A stretch of 64,000 nucleotides of DNA, from positions 23,869 to 87,868 of the forward strand of contig QANU01086732.1 in the NCBI GenBank assembly GCA_003254905.1, given 5' to 3'. The position numbers were made by a program, and so were the translations under genes. The first letter of the stretch is position 1. Each line of letters opens with the position of its first letter. The DNA comes from Nissolia schottii. Taxonomy: Eukaryota > Streptophyta > Magnoliopsida > Fabales > Fabaceae. The notes under the pieces are model-generated. The model saw only the letters and a list, made by a program, of their open reading frames with translations. It had not been told where the DNA came from and did not search any database. Positions 45,735-59,081 of the stretch are shown here, in pieces.

Positions 45735-48005
45735 ACTCCCTCTATAAATACCAACCTAGTGATGACAAATTACACACGATTTCCCCTTCTCCTCTTATCT
45801 ATTTTTTCTCATTCTTAAGAACCTGAGTGTTATTTCTTTCTTGTTTATTTTTTGTATCTATTTCTTTTTTTTTATATATATAAAAAAAAACATGAGTAGG
45901 GAAGGTGTTGTTGTGTTTATTTTTTATAATGGTTCTGTGCAAAAGTCCAATATTGAGGGTGTGGAGTTTATTAGTGAAAACGATGCGGAGTTTTTTGTAA
46001 TTTGGCCGGCTATGTCATTTTCAGATTTGTGTGGTGCTATTTCTTCTTAGTTTCACAAGAGCATAGTAAGAATAAGATATAAGGCTTCAATGTCGTTCAT
46101 GAATGGGTTGATTAAATATCGACCTGTTACAATATCGAATGACCTCCAAGTGCAGCAGATGTTTTCTTTGTACAAAATTTATAAGACACATCTGAATGGC
46201 AATGATATTTTTGTGAACTTCGACAAGGTTGGTCCTCCTAAAGTTGATCATCAGTCTTATTTGAGTTCAAATGAAGTGTACCAGCAAGATGCTGAACCAG
46301 CATTATTGTCAGATGATGAGATGTTTGCAGATGAAGATGATGATGCGAGTTGGAGTGAGCATGAAAGTGGCATGTCTAAAGACGATGGAACTAATGATGA
46401 TATAGGTACTCTTATTATCCACATCATTCTATAATTATATAGGCTAACAGAGATGCAAACTATTTTCTACACTAGCCTTGTCAAGAGAATCTTGTGTATC
46501 AAACACGCATCTTTGTTAACTAGTAGTTATAGTTTATTTGCTTCATAAATTAAATTATAATTAAATTCCTTAAGTAGATTTACATTATGATATAATTACT
46601 AATTAATAAATTAGTGTACATTCTCTTAAATTGTTATATAAATAATTTTCTATTTTTTGGTTTATTAAATTTTACAAATTATCTTAATTTTCAATAAGTA
46701 TAATTATAAATAATTATTTTATAATTATAAAGACTAACAGAGATGCAAAATATGTTCTACACTTACCTCGTCAAGAGGATCTTATGTATAAAAACTACAT
46801 CTTTGTTAACTAGTAGTTATAGTTTATTTGCTTAATTCTTTAAGTAGATTTAAATTATTATATAATTACAGATGTAAATTCACTTAAATTGTTATATAAT
46901 TAATTTTCTATTTTTGGGTTTATTAAATCTTATAGATGAAGAAGATGATCAATAACCGCCCGATCCACCATCTTTCTCACGCACGTTTGATGTTGAAGCG
47001 ATGTGTGCATCAGAGTTTGGAAGCTTGGATAATGATTATTTTGCAAGCAATGATCTCTACATAGGGAAGTATTTTAGCGATAAGGAGGCAGCTAAAGTAT
47101 TTGTAAACCACTGCATGCGCATAGGGTGGATTACAAGATAAAATAATCAAAACCGATGACGTACTTTTGCAAACGCAAGAACTTTGGCCAAGGGTGTCAA
47201 TGGCTTATTAGGGCTACGTTTAAAAAGAACAATTGCTTCTAGGAGGTCACAAAGTACAACGATCCTCATACTTGCCTTGACTCACGGCTTACCCGAGACC
47301 ACTCGAAGTTGAATTCTTTCAAGATTGCTAGCATGATATTGACGCAAATAAGGGCAAAGCCAATAGTGCCAACAAAATCCTTTCAATCAAATGTTATGGA
47401 CCGCGAAGTATATTGGTCATCATACCGGAAGGCATGGCTAACAAACCAAAAGGCAATTGTACAAATCTACGACAATTGAGAACAGTTGTACAATGGCTTG
47501 TCATATTGGTTAATTGTATTAAATCATTTTGATAATTCATGTCTAATTGAACTGGATATTGTTGATGCCTACAATGTCGATGGATCGTTGAGGACATATG
47601 CTATAACTTTTCAATGTGCATTTTGGGGTTTCGGACCTTGCATTAATGCATTCAACTATTGCAAACCAATGATCCAAGTGGATAGAACACACTTATATGG
47701 ACAATACAAGGGTGTTTTGTTGATGACATCCACACAAGAAGGCAATCAAAATATTGTGTCCATTGCCTTTACAATTGTCAGGGGTGAAATAGAAGATGCT
47801 TGATATTTTTTTCTTTAAACTCCTATGCCAAGTATTACCACAGGGGGGTCAAATTGGGCTGATATTCGATCACCACAAGTTAATAAAGTCAGCAATAAGG
47901 CGAATCGGTGGTAAGTGCTCATACCACCTCTACTACATCAGACACATTGCGCAGAATTTCACAAGACACTTCAAGGTGAAGTTCATGGAAAAACTTGTTA
48001 AGGGT
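45735..48005 (+). mobile_element. Decayed MULE (MuDR-type) transposase gene
   Basis: TATA-like CTATAAATACC lies near 45,742. A first ATG at 45,891 opens a coding region interrupted by stops. An acidic stretch (DDEMFADEDDDASW) is followed by an intron of about 530 bases (46,405-46,936). Next come YIGKYFSDKEAAKVFVNHC (MuDR N-terminal domain style), then the MULE catalytic region CKPMIQVDRTHLYGQYKGVL with the first Asp, LIFDHHKLIKSAIRRI with the second, and YYIRHIAQNF. Several stops and frame changes are visible (for example after GAISS near 46,050 and after WITR near 47,139), so it is not active. Terminal inverted repeats were not identified. Confidence 0.8.
46440..46935. repeat. Internal direct duplication in the MULE intron
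   Basis: Two imperfect copies, from about 46,440 and about 46,731, share CTAACAGAGATGCAAA, CATCTTTGTTAACTAGTAG and AAATTGTTATATAA. The offset is about 290 bases. Confidence 0.75.
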
Positions 48006-48359
48006 ATTGGTACATTTTTGAGTACTTTTGTTTGCATTTCTCTAAATACTTGTTTCTTTCATTCTAATTTAGCATTTGCATTTTCTTTATAGGTTATTTT
48101 TTATTTAGATGACATGAGAAAAGCTTTCATATTTAAAATTTTAATAGGAAATAAGATAAGCTATTTTTAAAATTTAAATAAGAAGTAAGAAATAAGATAA
48201 GATGCTTTTAAATTTTAAATAAGACGATTTGCAAATTAAATAATGTTTCACTAATTAATAGGTTAATTTTGAAAACTTGAAATAAATGATTTTCTATTAT
48301 TTTGATTTAAAATTTATTAGTAATCTATTTTAGATTTAGTTTAAAAATAAAAAGGTAAA

Positions 48360-49660
48360 AGAGTTTAGTGTGAAATTTTAGTGCCAAGTGCTCGTTTTGG
48401 AGAGTTGGAGTGTTAGTCTTCCCTTACAAATAGAACTCATTCCTAAGTATTTACACTGGTTAACTCACTCAAGAGCTTGAAGGTTCCACTTCTAGTGGGA
48501 GTATTCGCTCTAATTTAATATTTTTGTTTGTGAGAAAGCAATGTCTCCACATAAGGTATCAACATCATGTCATTAGAGTGTTCTAAGTTTCTACCGAACT
48601 CGCGATGAACGATAGTTATTTTCCAGCAACTCAAGGTGAGTGGTTGTTGCTCTTGGTCTATTTTAATCATTATGTTATGTTCATGTTTTATAAGCATGAT
48701 TTAGGTTTAGTATTTTCCACGTTTTTATAAAAATAAGGGTTTGCTTATGAAAAGCCATTTTTAGAAATTACGGATTTGTTTTAAGAAAATATTTATGAAA
48801 TTGTTTTATTGAAATCTTTTATAGAAATGTGTTTATTTTATTTACGAAAATTATGTTTATCTTTATGAACTTTCACGAAATTGTTTACGAAATAGTTTAC
48901 GAAAGAATTTAGAAAATCATGAAAAAAATTTAGAAAAATCATGGAACCATTATTTTATTGCATAAAGATTATCATGTTGCACGTATATGTTCATGGATTT
49001 CAATGTTTTGACAATGTTAGTTGTATCAATTATCAGTTATCATTTATTATGTTATCAGATTTTATGTTTAAATTATTTTCATGGGAGTTGGATCTATGAT
49101 AGTACTGTAGATTAGTAATAGCCTATGTTGACCCTTGGTATACTACTATATAATCAACTCAGCTATCAGAAATCTAGGGGCTCAGATAGATTAGATTATC
49201 ATTAGCTATCGAGACCTAGGTATGTAGGTGATCAGTTAAAGCTAGATTGTTATTTTACTGTTTTTATGAAAGCTTTATTATAGTATTATTATGATATTAT
49301 AATGTTTTTGTATGATAAGTATTATATTTATTGCATTATGTATGTCCAAGTTTTTAAATGTCCTGTGATGTTGTGAGTGATCGCTCGCTCACTTAGGCTC
49401 CACTCCTCAACCTCCCCGTCGAGTTGCATGTTAAGTTGTAGCAGCAGTTTCATGGGGGTCGTGGTCAGCCGTAGCAACGTTAGGAATTTTTGAGTAAGCA
49501 GTCACCTTGAGGTGAAGTTAGCCACAGGGCTATGTTAGATTTTATTTTAATTTGCAATCGAGTCAGTGTCTAGATTACTCTAATTGTATACGGGTAGGAC
49601 TTCGGACCAGTCGCGTATATTACACGCATGATAATGTTTATATTTTCAAAGTACTAATTA
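48360..49660 (+). mobile_element. LTR fragment, family B, longest copy
   Basis: It contains ACTCACTCAAGAGCTTGAAGG near 48,463, AAGCAATGTCTCCAC near 48,535, TCAAGGTGAGTGG near 48,630, and TATGTTGACCCTTGGTATAC near 49,124. The last is also seen in reverse near 1,975. Fossil. Confidence 0.5.
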
Positions 49661-49734
49661 TAAGAGTTTATGTTTATTCAGAAAAAGAAGGTTTTGTTAA
49701 TTTTGTTTAAATTTAAAAAACATGTTTTTACGAA

Positions 49735-50575
49735 AAAAGAGTTAGAAGTGGAGAATTTTATGGAAGATGTCCAACTAAAGTTTGGGTTTGTAGTCCACAT
49801 GAGAGGAAGTTGGACCCAAGGGCTATAAGTGCTTATTTCATAGGCTATATGCAGAAAAGTCCAAGGGATATAGATTTTATTTTCCTCCCCATACCAATAA
49901 AATTGTGGAATCTAGAAATCCTAAATTTCTTGAGAATGATGTGGAAAGTGGGAGAGATCGTTTTCGAAACATAATTTTTGAAAATGATCATGTTTGTGAT
50001 ATAACTCAGCATAAAAGATCTGTTGTTCAATACGACAACAATACAGACCGGTTGAATGTACAACAACCAGCTAGTCATGTTTCATATGCTCAAGATAATG
50101 TTTTGGTAGATCATGTTGAAGATCAACCTCTTCACAAGGAAAATCTTTCTCAGGAGAAAATTGTTCAAGAGAATGCTTTGGAAGAGGTAGAATTCATTGT
50201 AGAACCACCTTTACAAGAGGTTGGTAATGCAACATTAAGAAGATCAACTAGAATAAAGAAATCGACAATTTCTAGTAATTTTTTGGGGTATTTTGTGAAA
50301 TCTGACTATGCTATTTGCAATGAGAATGACCCAGTACTGACATTTTCACAAGCAATGGAAAGTTGTAATTCTAATTTGTGGCTTGATGTTGAGAAAGATT
50401 AGATGAACTCTATGACCATTCATCAAGTTTAGGACCTTGTAGGACTACCTGATGGAACTGAGGCTAGTGGTTAAATGGATCTTTAAGACCAAAAATGATT
50501 CATCAGACAATATTGAGCTCCACAAGGCAAAACTTGTTGCTAAATGGCTTACACAAAGGGTTTTTTTCCCACTGG
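49735..50575 (+). mobile_element. Ty1/copia pol remnant (integrase end to RT start)
   Basis: Plus-strand frames show an integrase C-terminal style block near 49,780-49,860. Then STRIKKSTISSNF and DPVLTFSQAMES lie near 50,250-50,370. WIFKTKNDSSDNIELHKAKL lies near 50,468, the start of a copia reverse transcriptase. Broken fossil with no LTRs found. Confidence 0.7.
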
Positions 50576-50619
50576 TAATGGTGATGGATATTTCAATACC
50601 ATATTTCCAATACCCACTT

Positions 50620-51890
50620 GCTAAATGGGGCGAAGGCAGGGGTGACTTCCCCTATATTCACCGGTACCCGATATATAAAATGTCTAAATTAGTTTTAATT
50701 ATATAACTTCAACTTTTTTATAACCTTAGAAAAATTAATTTTAGTTGGGATGTGTTCAAAAGTTTTGAGTGTTGGATTTCTAAATTCTCTTATTTGTATC
50801 ATGTGTTTGTTAATTGATTAATTTGACAAGTGTAGTTACTTTTTGCAAAGTCATGTGCCTACATGCTTTCATAATTTGTTCTTAAGTAATACTTACATAT
50901 ACTACTATACAAGGTTATTAAACTCGAGAGTTTAAGTAAACCTGTAGAGTCTCAGCAAACTCGAATCGTAAACTCGTATGAGTTTACATACGTTAAAGAA
51001 TATGTTATAAGCAATATAATTAGGAACTCAACTTGATTAAATATTGTATTTATAATTGAAATTGAATAATATTAACTTTAAATTAAATTAATGAAAGAAA
51101 TATCATAAAATACACCTTAATACATGACACTTAGTGGTTATGTCATATTTTATTCAATATCGGTATTATTTTATAGTTCAATAAAACATAGCTCAATTAT
51201 GATAAATATATGAAATTAGCTAAATAAACTCAATATATATTATCTAATATAAACAAAGTTAGGTAAGTATCTAACACAATTACAAAATTTGTACATTTTG
51301 AGGTAAACTCCTAAACTTGTAGATAGATTTTAACTCGTAAACTCGCTAGTAGAATCGAGAGTTTACTTAAACTCGTTCGAGTTTACCAAAAAAGAGTTTA
51401 CATAAGTGTTAACTCGTTTTGTATAGTAAAATCGTAAACTCATAAGAGTTTACAAGTTAATTCAAGAGTTTAATAACCATGCTACTATATACTACTCTTA
51501 CACAAGCATAGTTTTTATTTTTATTTTTATTAGATGTTATTGATTACAATGTATTCTAATGAATGTCAATATCATTTGCTTGAAGTTTATATATTAATAT
51601 TTTAGCATATTTACTACCTTTAATGTATATATGTTACATTTTAAGTCTATAGATTTTAATTCAAAAAAAAAATCGCCATAAAAAATTATATATAAACTTT
51701 TCATAATTTCATTTTAAAAAAATTCATATGGTAATGGATACTCATGGATATTTGTGGGTATCCATATATTAGTATGAAAAATTATAGATAGTTATCCGTA
51801 TAAATATGAGGCAAAAATCGGAGCAAATTTTAATTCATGAGGCGAGAGACAGGGAGCTATCACCCACCCCACCCACCTCGCCCCTTTGTC
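50620..51890. mobile_element. Possible older DNA element holding the hAT-type insertion
   Basis: GGGGCGAAGGCAGGGGTGAC near 50,628 is loosely inverted at 51,850-51,890 (CACCCACCTCGCCCC). No clean target duplication was found. Weak call. Confidence 0.3.
50910..51481. mobile_element. Non-autonomous hAT-type element, cargo-free copy
   Basis: Ends are CAAGGTTATT and AATAACCATG, with a perfect 8-base target duplication CTACTATA (50,902-50,909 and 51,482-51,489). Both ends are rich in AAACTCG and CGAGTTTA words. Same family as 5,532-6,434, but without the transporter fragment. Confidence 0.85.
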
Positions 51891-52585
51891 ATTCCTAACT
51901 GTCGTCATTGTGTTATGCCAATGTACTGTAGATGAAATTTCGGTATATACCCCTAGCATTCCTCTAGTATTTCCCCCTTTCCCATTGGCTGTGATAGAGG
52001 GACGTTTTTTGTGCTTTGTTGTTTTTGCATTGTATATCCTTGTGGCTTGACTTGTAGTCCACAAGCTCATTTTTCAATTATCGAAAAAAAAAATACATTC
52101 AAGTAGTTGAGTAGCATTGCAATTTTAATTTAACCCTTTCTGTTCACAAAAAACGGATCATGTAATTAATTGCTTATGTATAATTTGAAGCCTAATATGT
52201 AACTTAGATACTTTGAGTAGAAGCAAAACAATGAGTAAGAGAAGCTAATCAAATGTTAATCATCACATACATTGCTATGATTATTCAAAAAAGAATGCAA
52301 ACCCCCATTTGACTGTAACTCCTGAACTGCACATCATCCCCCATCCAAACCAACCGAAGCCAAACCAAACATGATAACAACAGTACAAGAAAAAGGAACA
52401 AACCCCAAAGTGACACAAGTCACAAAACTCAACTTATTCGCTTTCCCCTGAACCCAAAAAGAATCTTACCACTAGCTATTTTTTTTTTATTGTTGAAGAG
52501 AAAGGGACAGGAGAATAAACTCAGGAAATTAAGCAATGCCGAACGAATTAGGATCCAATGAAGGGTCCTGTTTAATTAATTAAAC

Positions 52586-55500
52586 TCAACATTTTGGAAG
52601 ATCAGATGGCGGTGGTTGAAGCCTCTGGTGGGGCCCAGGTCCATCTAATACTAGCCATGCCATTCTCAATCCCCAGCTTGTGTGGATGTCAAGGTGACAG
52701 TGCATGAACCACACTCCTGTTTGCCAACAGATTAAGTCAATGTAACACAAACATCAACAACAACAATGATGTGAGACAGACTAGTTTACATTAATTACTT
52801 GTTAAATTAGACCATATTTGTGTACATACATGTTTCTCTATCACATTTGAAACAAGATCATAAGAAAGCTAAAAAAGTATATGATTTTATTAGTGGTTTC
52901 CTAAAGGGTGTCAAAAGTGAATTAATTTTAATTAATCGAGATGTAAGAGCAATCATTATCTCGAAGAAGTTGAGATTCAAAATACATTTTCCTCCCTTTT
53001 GTAAACTTTATAATCGAAGTCTGATAGATAATACTACCAAATACGAGTTTTTATTACAATATCATCTTCATTCAGTTCTCGAATTTCAGTGTGATAATCA
53101 TAAATTCCACAACTAAAAGCTCTGATATTACATATAAGTTGTGATTTTTCATTGACCAATTTATGGAAACAACGGTCTTAAAATTTATGATTATCACATT
53201 GTAAATGAGATCAAGAATAAAAACACATACCCAGATCCATATTATCATGAGATTATAAAATAATCTTACACACGCAAGCTATGCTAGTCTCCCAGCATGT
53301 ACCAACCTGGGTTGTCTGCCTGGAACCGAATGGCAATCCAGCCACCAGCAGGAACGGCCGCCGTGTTCCTCTCAACGGGGTCCACCAGATTGAACTTGGC
53401 AGGGTCCCTGTTTGGGTCGTAGTTCCCAAAGCCCTGCCCAACGACGAAGAAGTCGTAGCCGTGAAGATGAAGAGGGTGGCTCTCGCTCCCAAGAATGCTG
53501 GTGTCCTGCATCACCAGCTCCACGCTGGTGTTGAACTTGAGCACCACCAACTTGGTGTCGTTGCCAACCATGGTGTTGTTAGGCGGCGCCCCGGTGTAAT
53601 TGAAAGGGTTCACCGGGGCCGCGGGAAAATCGGCCTTGAAAACCCCGTTGGATTGTTTTGAATAGTAGGCCTGCATGAGAGACACCGCCGTTGGGAGCGC
53701 GAAAGAGATGTTGTTCACCGATGCCGCGAATTTCGTGGTGTTGCTTGGCCCTTGGCACGTCGTGTTCTTTGGGCAAGGGCTGGTGCCTGTTGATCAAATT
53801 CGATGAGAGTGTGAGATGATGATTTGAAAAATAAGATGAGTTAACCAACGGGGGTTAGTCCAAGTAGTAAGCGGTTTGGTATCAGTTAAGTAAGGTCCTG
53901 AGTTCGATACCTTGTGTACCCAGTTATCCCCATTGGGAGACTCACCTGCCATAGCCAGGTGCGCGACCCGAGTCATCCCAGATTAGTCAAGGCTATGCCT
54001 TGAATATCGGACAAACAGCTTAAAAGAAAAAAAAAAAAAAAGATGGCTTGTAACGTCATGGATCGGTCGTATTTTCGGTTACCTAGTCCCACGGTGAAGA
54101 AGAACCTCCTGTCCACTCTTTGTGGCACGTTGGCGGGGAATTCGGCACTTGCCAAGCTTCTGAACCTTGCCGTGATGTTCGCCGCCAAGTTTGTGGCGTT
54201 TATGGGCGGCAATGTTGGCCTGAGAAGCGGGAGGTTTCCGAGGGCGGAGTGGTTGCGCAGAGGGTGCTTGTATTGGAGGATGCCGGCGGTGGTGGAGTTG
54301 TCGATGGTGCCCTGGCCGGTGAAGTAAGGCCTGGCAGCCATGAGGAAAGTGGCGTTGGGGAAGTGTGGTTTGGTTTTGAGGAGGACATCTGTGGTCTGCC
54401 CTGGGGATATGACGAGCGTGTCTGTTTCAAATGGTTTGGTGTATGCGGCGTCTGCTTCCACAACGGTTAGCGTGTGGTTGGCGATGCTAAAGAAGAGTTC
54501 TTCGTTGAGTGCAGCGTTGATCAACCTGAGCAGATATGTCTTGCCTGGCTTCACCTTTAGCCTGAATGTATCTGCAAAAATCATGTGTGTGTATATATAT
54601 ACATAGATTGAGTATTGGGTGGTGGTATTTAAAAAGTATTTTTGTTGAATATAAACGACGGGTATATTAAGATGAACAGTCACATTGTATTAGTTTGTCT
54701 TTTCATTTTGAGACATTATTTGGTTATTTTCAATTAGCCCTACTATACCCACTCCACCTTTAGCCTGTCTCAACTTTTGTCTATCAAATTATGTAACATT
54801 CCAACAATTACTCCTTCACCCATTGTTAAAATTTACTATAAAGAGAAATGATATGTTTAAACTTATTGCACATGAAACATTAAATTGATCACTTTTTATC
54901 TATTATTAGATGGAATTTTAATAAAATTTAAAATTTACTAAAATTTCATTTAATAGTGAACTGATAGTAAGTTAATATGATATCCTAGACGTAGTTAGTT
55001 TAAATAACAATTTGTTTTTAAGGGTTGCATAATTTGTAGTGGACTAGTGGGTATACGGTGAAAATGAGAAAGAAGGTGTGAAATTCGTAATGTTTTTAAT
55101 TAAAACAAAAATATACTGTGTCTAAAGAATTTGTCAATTTTCACTCCTCCAATTTTTTTTACCTAACTTCAGTCCTACCAAACGCATGGTAAGATTGACT
55201 TGAACGAGGTAAGTATCATGATTGTGAAATGGCAAGGAGGTAAATATCTACAATGCTAATTATAACCATTACAACTTTAAATCTTTCCAGGCGCACCCTA
55301 TAGCTCTCAATACATAGAGGCTTGGATTTTTGTACCTTTATTAGAGGAACAATTGTACAAAGGTCCTGGAAGGCCATTGATGGTGTACGCATCTGAAACA
55401 TTGGGTCCCGCTCCAGTCTGAAGGGCCTGCTTTATAACTGCCTCCGGGTCAACGTTAAACCATTCCCCTGAAATCACACACCAAACACACACACACATAT

Positions 55501-56600
55501 ATATGATTAATTTAATCAGAAGAGTCGCATGGAGTTACAAATAGATAAATAAAAACAAAAGCATATATGCATGGTGTGATGCTATTAACATAACAAAAAT
55601 GTTATATGTACACCCAATTTCATACACTCATACATACACCATTCATAATGCACAAACTTTATTCTCACGAGTGCACAAACATTACAAACTTGTAAATTAT
55701 ACTCTCAATTATACTTAATTAAGTGCATAAACATTACATGAGTTAAAACACAAACTTAATGTATATAAATACGAGACGTATGTATGGTGTATGGTTTTTG
55801 GTGTACGTGTAGCAACAGAACTCTTAATATAATACCAAATATAATGGGGATTTCCTTATGTGGTTTCTGAAACGGGTAAGACTCATTGCGCCTGGGGAGG
55901 ATGATGATGGGTCCATAGAGGGTTGCTCTTAGCCATGAAATGTGAGCGTGCCAGAGCAGAGTCCCTCTCTGCCCAGTGATGGTGAAGTTGTACGTGTAAC
56001 TCTGGTTGGTTTGTATGGGACACTGCGTCACATACGCCGGCCCATCAGCCCACCCACTTGTTATCTGACGAATGCCGTGCCTATAGAAATTCCCAAGACC
56101 AGCAGAGAATCAAATTGCATGTTACATTGTTATGCTTCTAAATAAAAATGTTGTTGTGCTTCTAAATAAAAAAATAAAAAAAACAGCACACGTACGTACC
56201 AATGAATGGTCACATTGTTAGAGACATGGTTAACCACCTTGACCAGGACCCTATCGCCTTCCCTTGCGATCAGGCGAGGTCCTGGGAATTTCCCATTCAC
56301 GCTCAGAATGGTCCTTGTGTGGCACACTCTCGTGACGTTCAGGTACTCAATCTGAGTCACACGCACGGAAAAGGAAAAGCAGTAGAAAAAAAAAATTAGA
56401 ACGGGTGAGCAAATGCAAATGCAGATGCAAGTTAATGATGGTGGTAATTAACTTTCTACAAGATGGGTTTTATTAGTTGTTACATTGAATGTGTAGTGCC
56501 TCGTTATACCCACTGCAAGCTCAGGAAACAAGGTTGTGACCCAAAAACCAAACAGAAGGACTCTCAGAGGTGAAAATGAAGGGAAGTGGGGGAAGCCCAT
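52586..56600 (-). CDS. Laccase 2, LAC17-like multicopper oxidase
   Basis: Seven exons on the minus strand, 56,484-56,600; 56,200-56,351; 55,836-56,080; 55,336-55,467; 54,083-54,571; 53,307-53,786; 52,586-52,716, give 581 residues. Exon 2, exon 3 and the last exon have exactly the lengths of laccase 1 (152, 245, 131). The start at 56,600 gives a signal peptide ([18 protein letters not shown]), and a TATA box lies 52-59 bases upstream. Copper motifs are HWHG (89-92), LWHAH (132-136), HPLHLHG, and [14 protein letters not shown] (544-557) with an axial Leu. It is expected to be a secreted phenol oxidase. Unlike laccase 1, the long exon is split by an extra intron (53,787-54,082) that holds a SINE in reverse. 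Rough identity to laccase 1 is about two thirds by eye. It looks intact. Confidence 0.93.
53844..54040 (+). mobile_element. tRNA-derived SINE, fuller copy, in laccase 2 intron
   Basis: It starts ACCAACGGGGGTTAGTCC, has a B-box-like GAGTTCGATACC, and ends in a run of 15 As. Possible imperfect flanking duplication AAGATGAGTT / AAGATGGCTT. It is antisense to the laccase gene. Same family as 15,138-15,294. Confidence 0.8.
55600..55813 (+). mobile_element. Intronic MITE, copy 3 (laccase 2 intron 3)
   Basis: TATGTACACCCAATTTCATA at the left and GGTGTACGTGTAG at the right. It lies in the intron 55,468-55,835, antisense to the gene. Confidence 0.75.
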
Positions 56601-56651
56601 TATTTTTTTTTGTGTTTTCTGGTTTGTGATGAATGAGCTCCTGTCAAGTTC

Positions 56652-56659
56652 ATATATAG
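56652..56659 (-). promoter_or_regulatory. TATA box of laccase 2
   Basis: CTATATATG on the minus strand, about 55 bases before the ATG at 56,600. This supports the choice of that ATG over longer upstream in-frame starts, which would begin before the TATA box. Confidence 0.6.
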
Positions 56660-56759
56660 AAAGCATTCTAGCTAAAAAATGTGAAAATAGAATGAGGGGC
56701 ACTGTGATCCTTTTTTTTTTGTGGTGGTGTTGCCCACTAATTTGTCTGGTAGACATGGC

Positions 56760-57400
56760 TGTAGGTCTAGCTGAATTTTAGAGTGGATGTGAAGTAATAT
56801 TTTTGAGGTGCCATCCACAGTCAATGGCCCTTTAATTTGCACATTGAGTTGATGTATACGCGGTCTTGCCCCAGAGGCAACATGTTCACGTACTGTATGG
56901 TAGTGCTTGCCTTTGGTTCTAGAACAAAGGCGACAGAGACAATGGCAGAGGAGAGCTACGTCTCCCATGTTCTCAGAGCATAGAAATCAACGGTGCTATT
57001 TGAACAGTAAATGTGTTCAAACACCTTATACACATATACACCGTATATGATGGAGGAATAAGATAAAATTATTGTATTTGATAAAATGAGTAATATCTGA
57101 CCTACGTCAACAAGAAGGAAACATGGTATGACTTTCTTAACAATATAGTATATGACAAAGCTAGGATACGTTGTATAATAAAACATAAAATAATATATTA
57201 TAAATAAAAAATGATAAATTATAGACATAAAAGTAGATGTAGTTCACGTAAACATAAACAAATTATCTCAATGTACAATAATTATTAAAAAAAAATAAAA
57301 TCAATATCCTTTGTTCTAATGTCTTAATCCACTCCAATTGTATTGCGTCTCTCGTTTTGGGATTTGAAAACTAAAATCGCACAGGCAAACAGAGTGAGGG
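56760..57400. other. Upstream region of laccase 2
   Basis: AT-rich, no coding similarity. Only the TATA box and the short leader next to the gene are recognisable. Confidence 0.4.
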
Positions 57401-58070
57401 CGCGCATATCCGCGTATCTGACACGAATACAGCAGCCTCTGGCGCATATTCATGACAAGTGTGCATATGGCATCAACCCCGTGTATGTGGTATCAACGTA
57501 TGTTAAAAACGACATCAACATAATTATTTTCAAGTCTTTTGAACACATTCTCTTTCCATCAAATCACACACTCTCTCCATCACGTGATACTGTCTCCCCA
57601 TCAGAGCATGCCCTCTTCTGCTCTTACTGTCTCATTCATGCGTACCCAACATATTAGAACTAGACATTAACATAATATAAATATAGGCATCACCATCAAA
57701 ATGATACATTTTTCTCTCTCATCTTCTCTCACTCTCTCACTTTAATGTCAAACTCATTCACCACCTGAGTATTAACATAATAAAAATAGACATCAACGTA
57801 ATAATCACAGGTATCAACATAATGAAAATAGTAATCAACATAACATAAAAGTATATTAACATTTATAAAAAAAAAAAAAACTTTTCTTTTAAACAAAACT
57901 CCAATACATTTTTTTTATGTTGATGCCTATGTCATTGTGTTGATGCTTATAACTATTACTTTGATACTTATTTCTATTATATTGATGTTCGCGTATTTTA
58001 GAGATGGAGAACAAAGATAGTGTGATTTGATGGAGAGAAAATGTAAGAAATAATTGAATTTTTTATTATA
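57400..58070. repeat. Foldback-like region built from ATCAACATAA words
   Basis: The left half has many copies of GGTATCAACATAAT or GACATCAACGTAAT. The right half (57,910-57,995) has the reverse form TTATGTTGATGCCTATGTC. TTTCCATCAAATCACAC (57,555) is reversed as GTGTGATTTGATGGAGA (58,020). The halves meet at an A-run/T-run centre at about 57,870-57,915. It may be a MULE-like or foldback element; the ends were not fixed. Confidence 0.55.
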
Positions 58071-59081
58071 CATTATAGTCCTCACTAAATGTCAATGTCA
58101 GTGTGTTTAGGTTGTTTGGGTATTTTGATGTGAAAATAGAATTATTGCATAGAAATTAAATTGAAAAGACATTTTCATCTTTTACACACAAAAATTAGTT
58201 TAATAGTTGTCTTGAGACATAGACAATTTTAAATTTTTTTATCTTAATCCCCTACTAACATGTTTATGTCTTGTATGTTTATGTTTCGTATGTCTTTGTC
58301 TTCTATGTCCCAAGACAGGAACTAAACTCTCTCTGCCTATAGAATAACAATTCCCAGCTTGTAACAGTTAAAGAGTCAATGTGCTCAAAGATGAGTAGTT
58401 TTTTTCTGTTACACTATCAAATGTCAAAGAATCCAAGAAATAGGGAAAGTTCAACACTACTTGAATATGTTATACAACCTCTATAATCGAAGTGTATATG
58501 CAGATATGGACGGGTACAAAATAAAGGTTCACTGCACGTTCCTTTCAACAAAACCAGTTCAACTCACACTTGGCGTTCTTAAAACTCTACGTGTGCCTTG
58601 ATCTATGACTTATTGCTTATAATCTGAGTTTCCCTTTGTTGTTGTGCTTCCTTCGAATTAGTTTCTCATAATGGTTGGTCAAATCAATAGTATTCAACCT
58701 TTTTTTTTTCTTAAGCTATAACTTGTCATCGGGTGACATGATAAAGTTAGACCACCCATTTAAAGCAAAATTAACGGATAGGTTTGAACTTAACTTATTG
58801 CGGCAACAGAAGTGTGTTTGCATAAATGAAGTAATTGTAATGATAACTCCTAAATATATTTATATTTTTTAGAACAAAAGGTTGAACTGTTTTTGTCAAT
58901 CAGTCTACCTTTATGCCCTAAATTACATAGATAAAGTCATTAATCTCGTAATGCTGACGAGAATATTTTATGGTATTAGATGCATGTACAAAATAACGAT
59001 GATAGGTTCTAAAATTAACGCAATGGGATACTAAATTATACTTTACAAAGATTATATAGATTTTTGGCATAATAAATAGAA
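58070..59081. other. Intergenic, no feature recognised
   Basis: AT-rich with poly-T runs. No similarity to a gene or clear repeat. Confidence 0.45.
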
